Source: Candidatus Cybelea sp. (lineage in GTDB: Bacteria > Vulcanimicrobiota > Vulcanimicrobiia > Vulcanimicrobiales > Vulcanimicrobiaceae). Taken from it: a stretch of 64,000 bases of DNA. Both the position numbers and the translations under genes were made by a program. The notes under the pieces are model-generated. The model was not told where the DNA came from, made no database searches, and was given only the letters and a program-made list of their open reading frames with translations. Positions 33,737 to 42,124 of this stretch are shown piece after piece (positions within the stretch are counted from its first letter, which is position 1; every line of letters begins with the position of its first letter). The DNA lies in NCBI GenBank assembly GCA_036489315.1, contig DASXFZ010000060.1:83857-147856 (forward strand). The letters run 5' to 3'.

Positions 33737-34881
33737 TTCTCATCGCCGCCGTCAGCCTGATCGGATTCGAGAAGGTCGTTACCTTCCTGCTGATGCTTTC
33801 CGTTCTCATCGTGCTGCACGAGTTCGGCCACTTCGTGATGGCCCGGCGCAACGGCGTGCGGGTCAATGAGTTTGCCGTGGGTTTCGGCCCGCGGCTGGCC
33901 GGCTGGACGAGCCCGCGTAGCGGAACCCTCTATTCACTGCGCGCCTTTCCCATCGGCGGCTTCTGCGCGATGGAAGGCGAGGACGGGCGCGTCTCGGAGG
34001 CCGAGCAGCAGCGCAACTTCCGCAGCAGCGCGCGGGGCGGCGAAGCGAACTTCCAGGCGAAATCGCCCTGGGTACGGCTCGTGATTATTCTCGCGGGCCC
34101 ATTTGCCAATTTCGTGCTCTGCTACGTCATCTTGCTCGTCGGCGCGCTGGCCTTCGGCGTTACATCGGATAAGCCGAATCAGGCCGTTCAGCCGATCGTC
34201 GGCCAGGTAAACGCGGGATCGCCCGCCGAGATCGCGGGGATCCGCGCCGGGGACCGCATCGTTGCAATCGGCGACGTTCCGGTGACCAGCGGCAAAGAGC
34301 TGGTCGACACGATTCATGCATCGCTGGGCAAGCGGCTCGATCTCGTCTATCAGCGCAACGGTGCTCGTACGGAGGTCTACGTCCAGCCGAAGCCCTGTCC
34401 CGCGCAAGTCGTCGGCCGCGGCAAAGGCTGCATTGGGTTTTCGCCGGTGCCCGAACTTCAGCGCGTCGGACTTGCCGAGGCCGTCCGTGCCAGTGGAGAA
34501 GAGTTCGCCGGCATCGCCGATCAGACGGTCGAAAGCATCGTGTTGCTCGTCACGCAGTTCTCAAAATACGCGCCGCAGATCTCCGGACCGATCGGCATGG
34601 GGCAGGTCGCCATCACCGTTCAGGATTGGGGTTGGGGCCCGTACTTCACGCTCGCGGCGACGATCTCGTTTGCCCTGGGGCTCTTTAATCTGCTTCCGAT
34701 TCCGGCGCTCGACGGCGGCCGCGCGGCGTTCATCATCGCCGAACTGATTCGCGGGCGTCCGGTGGACCCGGAGAAGGAGGCGATGGTTCACCTGGCAGGG
34801 TTTGCGGCGCTGATGGCGCTGATCATGCTCGTGGCCTTTCACGATATCGCCCGAATCGTCTCCGGACAGGGAGTGATGTAA
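33733..34881 (+). CDS. rseP: Site-2 intramembrane metalloprotease
   Basis: The 382-residue membrane protease has HEFGH (29-33) with zinc-binding histidines, a PDZ domain at about 150-210 (GSPAEIAGIRAGDRIVAIGD), and LDGG (about 326-329) with the third ligand. It has four membrane spans as in RseP/RasP. It cleaves anti-sigma factors after site-1 cleavage, so it could process the membrane anti-sigma factor at 13.6 kb. TTG start overlaps dxr. Confidence 0.95.
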   Translation: MILIAAVSLIGFEKVVTFLLMLSVLIVLHEFGHFVMARRNGVRVNEFAVGFGPRLAGWTSPRSGTLYSLRAFPIGGFCAMEGEDGRVSEAEQQRNFRSSARGGEANFQAKSPWVRLVIILAGPFANFVLCYVILLVGALAFGVTSDKPNQAVQPIVGQVNAGSPAEIAGIRAGDRIVAIGDVPVTSGKELVDTIHASLGKRLDLVYQRNGARTEVYVQPKPCPAQVVGRGKGCIGFSPVPELQRVGLAEAVRASGEEFAGIADQTVESIVLLVTQFSKYAPQISGPIGMGQVAITVQDWGWGPYFTLAATISFALGLFNLLPIPALDGGRAAFIIAELIRGRPVDPEKEAMVHLAGFAALMALIMLVAFHDIARIVSGQGVM

Positions 34882-34884
34882 CCG

Positions 34885-36039
34885 ATGCTGCGCGTGAGAC
34901 GTAAGAGCAACCCGATCTTTCTGCAGAACAAGACCGGCAAAGCCGACGCGAAGAGCGTCTGGATCGGCGGCGACCATCCCGTCGCCGTGCAATCGATGAC
35001 GACGACCGATACCGCCGACGCCGACAAAACGCTCGAGCAGATCTATGGGCTCGCGATGGAGGGCTGCGAGATCGTGCGGGTGACCGTCAAGGATCCGCCC
35101 GATGCCGCCGGCTTGCCGGCAATCGTCCACCGTTCTCCGGTGCCGATCGTCGCCGATATCCACTTCGATCACAAGATGGCGCTCGCAGCAATCGAGGCGG
35201 GCGTAGCAAAGCTTCGTCTGAATCCGGGCAACATCCGTGATCCCAAGAAGGTCGTCGAGGTCGTTACCGCAGCGAAAGCCAGAGGCATTCCGATCCGCGT
35301 GGGCGTCAACATGGGATCGCTCGCACCGGACCTCGAGAAATCGCTGGGACACACGGCCGAGGCGATGGTTCTATCGGCGCTGCGCCATGTCGAGATCCTC
35401 GAGGACCATGGGCACACCGAGATCGCGATTTCGCTCAAGGCGCACGACGTAGCGACGACCGTCGCGGCTTACCGTATGATGGACGCGCGTCTGCGTGAAC
35501 GTGGAACGCCCTACGCGCTGCACCTCGGCATCACCGAGGCCGGACTGTTGCGCGACGGCACGATCAAATCGTCGATCGGCCTCGGCATTCTGCTCTGGGA
35601 GGGGATCGGCGATACGATCCGCGTCTCGCTGGCCGACGATCCGATCGAAGAAGTGCCGGTCTGCTGGGGCATCCTCAAGTCGCTCGGCCTGCGGGAGAAG
35701 GGCTTCGAGATTACGGCCTGTCCGTCGTGCGGGCGCGCAGAGATCTCGGTGCTCGAGCTGGGGCGCGCCGTCGAGGCGATCGCGAAATCGTACAGTGCAC
35801 CGGTGAAAGTGGCCGTCATGGGCTGCGTCGTCAACGGGCCGGGTGAGTCAAAGATGGCCGACGTCGGCGTCGCCGGCGGAAAAGGCAAAGGCGCGATCTA
35901 CCGTGCCGGCGAGCTGGTCGGTACGTACCCAGAGAGCGAACTGCTCGGCATGCTGCGTCTCGAAATCGAAAAGGTCATCGCCGAGAAATATCCCGCCTAC
36001 GCCGGAGAGATCGGCGAGGCGCGGGGAGCGGCCGTGTGA
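34885..36039 (+). CDS. ispG: 4-hydroxy-3-methylbut-2-enyl diphosphate synthase
   Basis: The 384-residue enzyme has an N-terminal TIM barrel and a C-terminal iron-sulfur domain with cysteines about 279, 282 and 314 (CPSC and GCVVNGPGE). It is the short two-domain form without the plant-type insert. It converts MEcPP to HMBPP. The start ATG is three bases after rseP. Its stop overlaps a small membrane-anchored gene by four bases. Confidence 0.96.
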   Translation: MLRVRRKSNPIFLQNKTGKADAKSVWIGGDHPVAVQSMTTTDTADADKTLEQIYGLAMEGCEIVRVTVKDPPDAAGLPAIVHRSPVPIVADIHFDHKMALAAIEAGVAKLRLNPGNIRDPKKVVEVVTAAKARGIPIRVGVNMGSLAPDLEKSLGHTAEAMVLSALRHVEILEDHGHTEIAISLKAHDVATTVAAYRMMDARLRERGTPYALHLGITEAGLLRDGTIKSSIGLGILLWEGIGDTIRVSLADDPIEEVPVCWGILKSLGLREKGFEITACPSCGRAEISVLELGRAVEAIAKSYSAPVKVAVMGCVVNGPGESKMADVGVAGGKGKGAIYRAGELVGTYPESELLGMLRLEIEKVIAEKYPAYAGEIGEARGAAV

Positions 36040-36506
36040 TACACCGCGCGAGCGAGCTGTATGCGGGTCTGCGCTGGCAGAGTCTCGTCATCGTTGCGCT
36101 CTGCGCGCTGGCAATCTCGTGCGTGCTCGCCTTTTCGACGCCGATCGCGATGTTCGTCGACGGGGAGCGTGTCGATAGCGACGTCGCGCCGGTCACGACG
36201 GCCAGCGAGCACGCCTTCGTGCCGCTGCGCTCGATCGCCGACGCGCTCGGCGCCGAGACGGTGGTCGACAAGCCGGGTGTGATTACCGTTACGCTCGGCG
36301 ACCAGAGCCTGCGCCTGCGGGTCGGCGATATGCACGCGAAACTCAACGGCATGCCGCTCACCCTCAAACGCGCCCCTTTTCGCGTCCGCGGGCGCGTGCT
36401 GGTCCCGATCGATGCGATCGCGAGCGCGCTCCACGTTCATGCGACCTACGATCCTCGAACGGCGCGGATAGAAGTGCGCACCCCGGGCATCGGCCAAGTT
36501 CCTTAG
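36036..36506 (+). CDS. Membrane-anchored protein with copper amine oxidase N-terminal-type domain
   Basis: The 156-residue protein starts with one hydrophobic span at about 15-32 (SLVIVALCALAISCVLAF) and then a domain of the pattern MFVDGERVDSDVAPVTTASEHAFVPLRSIADALGAETVVD (shown in two parts: IAMFVDGERVDS and FVPLRSIADALGAE), typical for CuAO-N1 stalk domains that occur in many Gram-positive and deep-branching envelope proteins. It is one such module with no enzyme domain. It is translationally coupled to ispG (GTGA). Function is unknown. Confidence 0.75.
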   Translation: MIHRASELYAGLRWQSLVIVALCALAISCVLAFSTPIAMFVDGERVDSDVAPVTTASEHAFVPLRSIADALGAETVVDKPGVITVTLGDQSLRLRVGDMHAKLNGMPLTLKRAPFRVRGRVLVPIDAIASALHVHATYDPRTARIEVRTPGIGQVP

Positions 36507-36534
36507 GGGTCTGGATTTAGCCTCAGTCGTTGTC

Positions 36535-36577
36535 GCCGCAGGGCTCGGTTACGCAATAGTAAACTTCGCCCTGCGGC
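36535..36577 (+). terminator. Strong hairpin after the rpsB-ispG operon
   Basis: GCCGCAGGGC at 36535-36544 and GCCCTGCGGC at 36568-36577 are perfect 10-base inverted repeats around a 23-base loop that contains a second weak pairing. It lies 29 bases after the last gene of the operon. No T-run follows, so it may be a structural transcript end. Confidence 0.45.
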
Positions 36578-36628
36578 TCCTAGACTGGGGGAGTATAGAA
36601 CGCACAAACGAAACGGAAATCTCATCGT

Positions 36629-37069
36629 ATGCAAAACGAGAGGCTTGGAAAGCGGGCACTTACGTACTTTCCAGTATGGGCGACGGCGCTTCTCTGGACG
36701 GTGTTCTATTCCGAGGGCGCTGGTTTCGGTGCGGCAACGTACAGAAATGAATGCGTGCATCGCCAACTAGGGGGATTGTGCCCGCTAGTATACCACGCAT
36801 TGTTCCCCCCGCACATAGCTGTGTCAGCGTTCATAGGTAATGTTGTGTCCCTCTGGGTCGACGGGATCTACGACGTTGGTTTTCTGTTCGCGATTATCGT
36901 GTGCATCAGCCTCTTACTTATTGCGAGTCGAATGAGTCGGTACGTAGCGGAACGTGCCTTCTCTTGGCCGGCCATGGTCCTCGGCTGCATATGTTTTGGA
37001 TTTATTGGCTACTTCTACGAGATCCACCAAACATTGAATACAGGCGAAGCGCGCGTGCCGATGCTCTAG
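36629..37069 (+). CDS. Putative small membrane protein in lower-GC patch
   Basis: This 146-residue frame has three to four hydrophobic stretches (about 12-25, 57-75, 84-103 and 111-130) and ends in a polar tail. Codon use and G+C (about 52 percent by eye) are unlike the neighbours, which suggests recent transfer or an old pseudogene. I do not recognise the family. No clear ribosome site is seen upstream of the ATG. It stands alone between the ispG operon end and a degenerate region. Confidence 0.45.
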   Translation: MQNERLGKRALTYFPVWATALLWTVFYSEGAGFGAATYRNECVHRQLGGLCPLVYHALFPPHIAVSAFIGNVVSLWVDGIYDVGFLFAIIVCISLLLIASRMSRYVAERAFSWPAMVLGCICFGFIGYFYEIHQTLNTGEARVPML

Positions 37070-37295
37070 ACGAGCGCGTTCGGCCCTGCTCCCCGCCGGA
37101 ACTGGCAGCGTCGGCGCCGAACGCCACTTAGCTGTTCCTTTGGGGCTTCCGGAGGTACGGCAAGGTGAAGATTTCAGGTTGTAGCCGCCACACAATCATT
37201 GCAGGCGTCGCGACCGCGTCGGCTACGATTTTCCATCTGCCGCGGTCGCTCAGGTCTCTCCGCAGCCACCAACGACCACGTCGGCGAGCAATGGG

Positions 37296-37721
37296 TTGAG
37301 CATTTCGTGGCCGTCTCATATTGACATCGCATCGTCGTCCCTTGCGGACTTTAATCGATTCAATAAAGATGTTGGGACATTTGTCGTCTTCGTCAGGTGC
37401 GACGGAACAAAATCTGCGATCATTCCACCTACGCCCGACATCGATGATGCCCTGAGGTCTAGCGTTCAGAACTTCCTGAGCGATGCTCAGGTCACAGCCG
37501 GCTCAAATTGCCAAAATGAAATGTTCCTCGTGGGCTTTCACGTACCAAGTGGAGTTATGACGGGGTCGAGGTATCTCTGCCGCGCAGATAGCCCCGCCCC
37601 GCGATCGCAGAGGCGTTGCGTGTCGCTTGGCCGCTGGAGGGGTGCACGCCGCGTCCTCGCACTGCAACTGCGAGGCGCCACGCGGCGCGGCGGCTCAGCT
37701 CGCAGCGTGCCCGCAGTTTAG
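37296..37721 (+). CDS. Doubtful hypothetical frame
   Basis: The 141-residue frame begins with TTG and its first 95 residues (FNRFNKDVGTFVVFVRCDG and SDAQVTAGSNCQNEMFLVGF) look protein-like, with balanced composition and two to three cysteines. The last 45 residues are arginine-rich, as expected for a chance read-through of high-GC DNA. It may be the remains of an exported protein from the same insertion as the frame at 36.6 kb. Not recognised. Confidence 0.25.
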   Translation: MSISWPSHIDIASSSLADFNRFNKDVGTFVVFVRCDGTKSAIIPPTPDIDDALRSSVQNFLSDAQVTAGSNCQNEMFLVGFHVPSGVMTGSRYLCRADSPAPRSQRRCVSLGRWRGARRVLALQLRGATRRGGSARSVPAV

Positions 37722-37798
37722 CAGCCTAGATCGATCAGCCGCGATCGGCTAGCCCTGACCCGCCGATGTAAGCGCCGCGATCCAAGCGGCTAAACTGC
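37713..37798. repeat. Inverted repeat flanking an 86-bp segment
   Basis: GCAGTTTAGCAGC at 37713-37725 and GCGGCTAAACTGC at 37786-37798 are inverted copies with one mismatch. The segment lies at the right edge of the lower-GC patch and 73 bases after the end of the permease gene on the minus strand. It could be an insertion-end remnant or a transcript-end hairpin. Confidence 0.35.
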
Positions 37799-37870
37799 CC
37801 CATAAAGCCGAGCTGCGTTCGAAGCGTTTCATTTCCTCAATTGCCGCGGTGCCTGGAAAACGCGAGCCCT

Positions 37871-39397
37871 TCACGCGTATTCGCTGATGCCGGCGGGCTC
37901 TTCGACGGGCACGACGTCGGCCGGATTCGATTTGCGGAAGCCGTACGAGAAGAAGAAGACCAGGCCGACGACGAGCGCGAGGACGAACCACGTCCAGGTC
38001 GCGCGCGAGAGCCCGAAGACGGCTAAGAAGAGCGAGAAGACGATGCCGAGGATCGGGAAGAGCGGGACGAACGGTACCCGAAAGCTTCGCGGAAGATCGG
38101 GCTTCCGGTGGCGCAGATAGAGCACGCCGCCGCACACGACAGAAAACGCAATCAGCGTGCCGATGTTGACGAGGTTGAGCAGGTTGTTCAGCGGCACGAT
38201 GAGCGCCAGAAATGCGACCGCCACGCCGGTGATGACCGTCGTTACCAGCGGTGTCTTGAAACGCGGGTGAACCGCCGCAACGATCGGCGGCAGCATCCGG
38301 TCGCGCGCCATTACGTAAAAAATCCGTGACTGTCCGAGCAGCGAGGCCAGCGCGACGCTCGTCGTACCGGCGAGAACACCGATCGTGATCACCCAGCTCA
38401 GCACCGGAATATGCAGCGGCGCAAGCGCATAGACGAGCGGATTTTTGATCGGAACCTGGTTCCACGGCACTGCCCCTACGAGGACGACCGCCGTCGCGCA
38501 GTAGACCAGCGTGCCGATCGCGAGCGCGCCGATGACGCCGACGGGAATGTCGAACTGCGGGTTCTTGCATTCTTCGGCGGTCGTCGTCGCCGTATCGAAG
38601 CCGATGTAGCTAAAAAAGACGTAGGCGCCGATCGCGATGATCCCATAGGGCTGGGCCGAGGACGAGTAATCGGCCATTCCTCCGAAAGGCCTCAGGCTTC
38701 CCCATCCAATTGGGTTGAAGTTGTGCAGGTTCGCGGCGTGAAATAGAAAGAATCCGGCGATGACGAAGACGACCAGGGCTGAGATCTTTAGAACGACGAA
38801 GATGTTGTTGATCGTCGCCGATTCGCGAATGCCCACCGAAAGCAACGCCGACAGACAGAGCACGAAGATCGCCGCGACCACGTCGAACTGCGAGTGGAAG
38901 ACGTCCCAATTCGTCGGCAGCCACCACGCCCCATGGACGATCAAGTTCGACTGCTGCGCCCAGGCCGGCAGCGAGAGCCCGGCGCTCTTGGCAACGTCTT
39001 GAATTGCGGCGGAGAACTGCTGCGCGACCGGAGCGGCGCTGATGCCGTATTCGAAGATCAGGGCAAAGCCGATGATCCAAGCGAAGAGCTTGCCCATCGT
39101 CGCGTACGCGTAGGTGTACGCGCTGCCAGCAACCGGCACCATCGCGCCGAGTTCGGCGTAGCAGAGGGCGGCGAAGAACGAGGTTAGGCCCGCCAGCAGG
39201 TATGAGACGATGACCGCGGGGCCCGCCCCTTTCACACCGGTTCCAATCGTCGTGAAGATGCCGCCGCCGATCATCGTTCCAAGCCCGATCGAGATCAGGT
39301 CTTTGGCCGTCAGGGCGCGGCGTAGGATTTTACGCGTGCCCAGCTCCCGCAGCTTTTCAACGTCGGTCGTAGCGAAGAGCGCCGAGAAAAACGACAT
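37871..39397 (-). CDS. APC-family amino acid permease
   Basis: The 508-residue protein has 12 or more hydrophobic helices and the APC motifs LISIGLGTMIGGGIFTTIG in helix 1, AGLTSFFAALCYAELGAMVPVAGSAYTYAY, and FSYIGFDTATTTAEECKNPQ in helix 6 region (shown in parts). These match cationic/branched amino acid transporters (CAT-like). It imports amino acids by proton or exchange coupling. It is followed upstream by the cobalamin adenosyltransferase, 27 bases away in the same direction. Confidence 0.93.
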   Translation of the reverse strand: MSFFSALFATTDVEKLRELGTRKILRRALTAKDLISIGLGTMIGGGIFTTIGTGVKGAGPAVIVSYLLAGLTSFFAALCYAELGAMVPVAGSAYTYAYATMGKLFAWIIGFALIFEYGISAAPVAQQFSAAIQDVAKSAGLSLPAWAQQSNLIVHGAWWLPTNWDVFHSQFDVVAAIFVLCLSALLSVGIRESATINNIFVVLKISALVVFVIAGFFLFHAANLHNFNPIGWGSLRPFGGMADYSSSAQPYGIIAIGAYVFFSYIGFDTATTTAEECKNPQFDIPVGVIGALAIGTLVYCATAVVLVGAVPWNQVPIKNPLVYALAPLHIPVLSWVITIGVLAGTTSVALASLLGQSRIFYVMARDRMLPPIVAAVHPRFKTPLVTTVITGVAVAFLALIVPLNNLLNLVNIGTLIAFSVVCGGVLYLRHRKPDLPRSFRVPFVPLFPILGIVFSLFLAVFGLSRATWTWFVLALVVGLVFFFSYGFRKSNPADVVPVEEPAGISEYA

Positions 39398-39424
39398 TCC
39401 GCGGTCGGTTCGCCCCCTTAGCGC

Positions 39425-40027
39425 TCAGGCCTCCGGCGGCCGGCTTGCCGGATTCCAGATATGTTCGGGCTCGCCAAGCGCGTCGTTGATCCAGCGCGCC
39501 CAGACAAAGAGCGCGTCGGAGAGCCGGTTGAGATAACGCAGCGAGTCGGACGAAATACCTTCGCCTTCCTCGAGCAGCGCGACGACGAGCCGCTCGGCGC
39601 GCCGACAGATCGTGCGTGCGACGTGAAGCTGCGCGCCCGCCGGCGCACCGCCGGGTGAGATAAAGTTTGCGAGCGGCGCAAGGTCGCGCTGGGCTCGATC
39701 GATCGCGTGCTCGAGCGCCGCCGAATCCTCCGGCCCGACCCGAGGCATCGAATCGCGCAGATCCCCGGGAAGCGTGGCGAGCTCGGAGCCTAAATTGAAA
39801 AGCACGTCTTGGCTCCACGCGAGCCAAGCGTCGAGCGCGACCGCCCGCTCGAGGCTTTTTGTCAGCGGGCGCAAGGCCGCGCGCGCGACGCCGATCGCGC
39901 TGGAGAGTTCGTCGATGGTGCCGTAGGTCTCGATGCGGGGAGCGCGCTTGCTGACCCGCTGGCCCCCGACCAGGCCCGTCGAGCCGCCGTCTCCGGTACG
40001 CGTGTAGATTCGGGTGAGCTTCGGCAT
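39425..40027 (-). CDS. Cob(I)yrinic acid a,c-diamide adenosyltransferase (PduO type)
   Basis: The 200-residue protein has PduO-type signatures: KIYTRTGDGG-like RIYTRTGDGGSTGL at the start, YGTIDELSSAIGVARA, ISPGGAPAGAQLHVARTICRRAER and LNRLSDALFVWAR. It attaches adenosine to cob(I)alamin. I chose the ATG at 40027, which gives the family start; an upstream extension overlaps the proS region. It supports B12-dependent enzymes such as QueG or mutases elsewhere. Confidence 0.95.
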   Translation of the reverse strand: MPKLTRIYTRTGDGGSTGLVGGQRVSKRAPRIETYGTIDELSSAIGVARAALRPLTKSLERAVALDAWLAWSQDVLFNLGSELATLPGDLRDSMPRVGPEDSAALEHAIDRAQRDLAPLANFISPGGAPAGAQLHVARTICRRAERLVVALLEEGEGISSDSLRYLNRLSDALFVWARWINDALGEPEHIWNPASRPPEA

Positions 40028-40107
40028 TTTGGTGCTATTGCGAGCCCACGCGATGGATATCCCCGCGCGAAGGCTGTTTGAGCGTTCCAAGCGAAACGGG
40101 GCCGGTC

Positions 40108-41568
40108 ATGTCCGAAGCGCTCGCTGCCGGCGCCGTTAAGGAGATTCCTCCGAAAAGCGCCGATCTTTCAGCCTGGTACACGGCCGTGTGTCTGCGGGCG
40201 CAGTTGGTTTCCTATTCACCCGTGCGCGGCTGCGTCGTGCTGCGACCCTACGGGTTCGGCCTCTGGGAGAACCTCCAACGGGAACTCGACGCGCGCTTCA
40301 AGGCGACCGGGCACGAGAATGCTTATTTCCCGCTGCTGATTCCCGAGAGCCTGCTCGTGAAGGAGGCCGAGCACGTCGAGGGCTTCGCCCCGGAGGTGGC
40401 GTGGGTCACGCAGGGCGGCAGCGAAACGTTGACCGAGCGTCTTGCGATCCGTCCAACCTCGGAAGCGATGATCGGCACGATGTACTCGCAGTGGATCGAA
40501 TCGTACCGGGACCTGCCGATTCTCATCAATCAGTGGGCGAACGTCGTTCGTTGGGAAAAGGCCACGCGTCCGTTTCTGCGCACGATGGAGTTTCTCTGGC
40601 AAGAGGGGCACACGGCGCACGCCGACGCGCGGGAAGCGCGTGAGGAGACGCTGCGCATTCTCGATCTCTACCGAGACTTTGCCGAGAACGTCGCCGCGGT
40701 GCCGGTCTATGCCGGCGCAAAGAGTGCGAGCGAACGCTTTCCGGGGGCGGTCGAGACCTTTTCGATCGAGGCCCTGATGCCCGACGGCAAGGCACTGCAG
40801 TCGGGTACCTCCCACGACCTGGGACAGAACTTCGGCAAGGCCTACGACATAAAATTCGTCGACGCCGATCAGGCGATCAAGTTTGCGTACACGACGTCTT
40901 GGGGCGTTTCGTGGCGTATGATCGGCGCTTTGATCATGGTGCACGGAGACGACCGCGGGCTGCGTATACCGCCGAAGATGGCGCCGATCGAGGCGGTGCT
41001 CGTGCCGATCGTTCGTTCCTCGGACGACCGCGCGATCGCGGTCTGCAACGCGCTCGCCCAGACGCTCGCCGCGGCGGGGCTGCGGGTGCGCGTCGATGCG
41101 CGCGACGCTCAGCCCGGCTGGAAATACAGTGAGTGGGATCTGCGCGGGGTGCCCATCCGAATCGAGATCGGTCCGCGCGACGTCGACGCGCAGACGGCCG
41201 TGCTGGCGCGCCGCGATCGCGAGAGGGGCGATCCGGATCAGCGGCGCAGCGTGGCGTTGGGCGAGATCGTTCCCGTCGTGCGCGCGCTGCTCGGCGACAT
41301 CCAAGACTCGCTCTACCGGCAAGCCAAAGACTTTCTCACCTCGCACACGTTTGCGACGAAGGATCGCTCCGAGTTTCTCGAGCTGTGCTCGACGAAGGCC
41401 GGCATGGTCGACATTGCGTGGTGCCAACGAGCGGAGTGCGAAGCCGAGGTAAAGCGCGCGACGACCGCGACCACGCGCGTTTTGCACGCCCTCGATCCGG
41501 GCGACACGATTTGCATCGCCTGCGGCGAACCGGCGAAGGTCAGAGCCTATTTTGCGCAGTCTTACTGA
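40108..41568 (+). CDS. proS: Prolyl-tRNA synthetase, archaeal/eukaryal type
   Basis: The 486-residue class II enzyme has RPTSEAMIGTMYSQWI, FLWQEGHTAHA, GTSHDLGQNFGKAYDIKF and TTSWGVSWRMIGALIMVHGDDRGLRIPP (in parts). It lacks the editing insertion of bacterial-type ProRS and has the C-terminal zinc-type domain with cysteines in CSTKAGMVDIAWC and CIACG. This is the ProS type 3 form found in archaea, eukaryotes and some bacteria. ATG at 40108 is preferred; TTG at 40078 is an alternative. Stop overlaps the next frame. Confidence 0.95.
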   Translation: MSEALAAGAVKEIPPKSADLSAWYTAVCLRAQLVSYSPVRGCVVLRPYGFGLWENLQRELDARFKATGHENAYFPLLIPESLLVKEAEHVEGFAPEVAWVTQGGSETLTERLAIRPTSEAMIGTMYSQWIESYRDLPILINQWANVVRWEKATRPFLRTMEFLWQEGHTAHADAREAREETLRILDLYRDFAENVAAVPVYAGAKSASERFPGAVETFSIEALMPDGKALQSGTSHDLGQNFGKAYDIKFVDADQAIKFAYTTSWGVSWRMIGALIMVHGDDRGLRIPPKMAPIEAVLVPIVRSSDDRAIAVCNALAQTLAAAGLRVRVDARDAQPGWKYSEWDLRGVPIRIEIGPRDVDAQTAVLARRDRERGDPDQRRSVALGEIVPVVRALLGDIQDSLYRQAKDFLTSHTFATKDRSEFLELCSTKAGMVDIAWCQRAECEAEVKRATTATTRVLHALDPGDTICIACGEPAKVRAYFAQSY

Positions 41569-42115
41569 GCGGCTTGCGCTGGGTGCGCTGGCGGCCGCGT
41601 TCTGCTGGGCAGCGGTGAGCGCCGTCGCGCTTGCTTACGAGCCGACCGTTGCCGATCTCGACGCGCAAGCGCGCGCCGCGGGAAACCGCAAAGACATCGC
41701 CGAGCACATCGGGGTAGCGCTCTTCAGTACGCAGTGGTCGGCCGAAATCAGCCAAGTCTCCGCCAACGAGATGGGCAAGCACCTCATCGTGGGCATCCGC
41801 ATCTGGGGAGTGAAGTTCCACCGCCCGTTGAGCCGTGAGGAGTTCGTCGACGAGGTTGTCTCGATTACCGAACGCGTCTTCGCCGCGGCGCCCAACACTG
41901 AAGAGGTGGATTTTTGGGCGAGCGTTCCGATCGTCGTCGGTAAAGACGTAGTGGTGAACGGCGACCTTGCGAGGCCGACGACCAAGACGGTCTTTGCGCT
42001 GACCGTTGCCCGCCAGGAGAGCGAGCAATCCCTGCAGCAGCGCGCGCTGCGGACCAGCGACGGCGTGTACTGGGACGAAGAGTGGGTCGGCGAAGCCCTT
42101 CGGCCGGCCGCGTAA
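41552..42115 (+). CDS. Exported protein of unknown function
   Basis: The 187-residue product starts with a basic and hydrophobic region (MRSLTERLALGALAAAFCWA) and a likely cleavage near LAYEP. The mature part has a soluble alpha/beta pattern with segments QWSAEISQVSANEMGKHLIVG and IWGVKFHRPLSREEFVDEVV. No family recognised. The TTG start overlaps proS by 17 bases. A processing-type peptidase gene follows after nine bases, so the two may cooperate in the periplasm. Confidence 0.65.
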   Translation: MRSLTERLALGALAAAFCWAAVSAVALAYEPTVADLDAQARAAGNRKDIAEHIGVALFSTQWSAEISQVSANEMGKHLIVGIRIWGVKFHRPLSREEFVDEVVSITERVFAAAPNTEEVDFWASVPIVVGKDVVVNGDLARPTTKTVFALTVARQESEQSLQQRALRTSDGVYWDEEWVGEALRPAA

Positions 42116-42124
42116 CGCCCGCCG

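Larger units (their letters stand above)
37070..37870. other. Degenerate lower-GC region without a convincing gene
   Basis: This 800-base stretch keeps the unusual composition of the preceding frame until about 37.6 kb, then returns to high GC. It holds only short frames: a 44-residue one starting GTG at 37165, a second frame overlapping it by TTGA at 37296, and a 63-residue frame on the minus strand (37128-37319). None has a known motif. It also holds the inverted repeat at 37713-37798. It looks like an eroded insertion. Confidence 0.5.

Noticed and set aside
37128..37319. A 63-codon minus-strand frame with tryptophan-rich sequence
   Set aside because: Too short, no ribosome site, overlaps equally weak plus-strand frames in a degenerate region; kept only as a remark.
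40216..41487. A 423-codon open frame antisense to proS
   Set aside because: It is a mirror frame of a high-GC gene, has arginine-rich composition and no motif, while proS is complete on the other strand.
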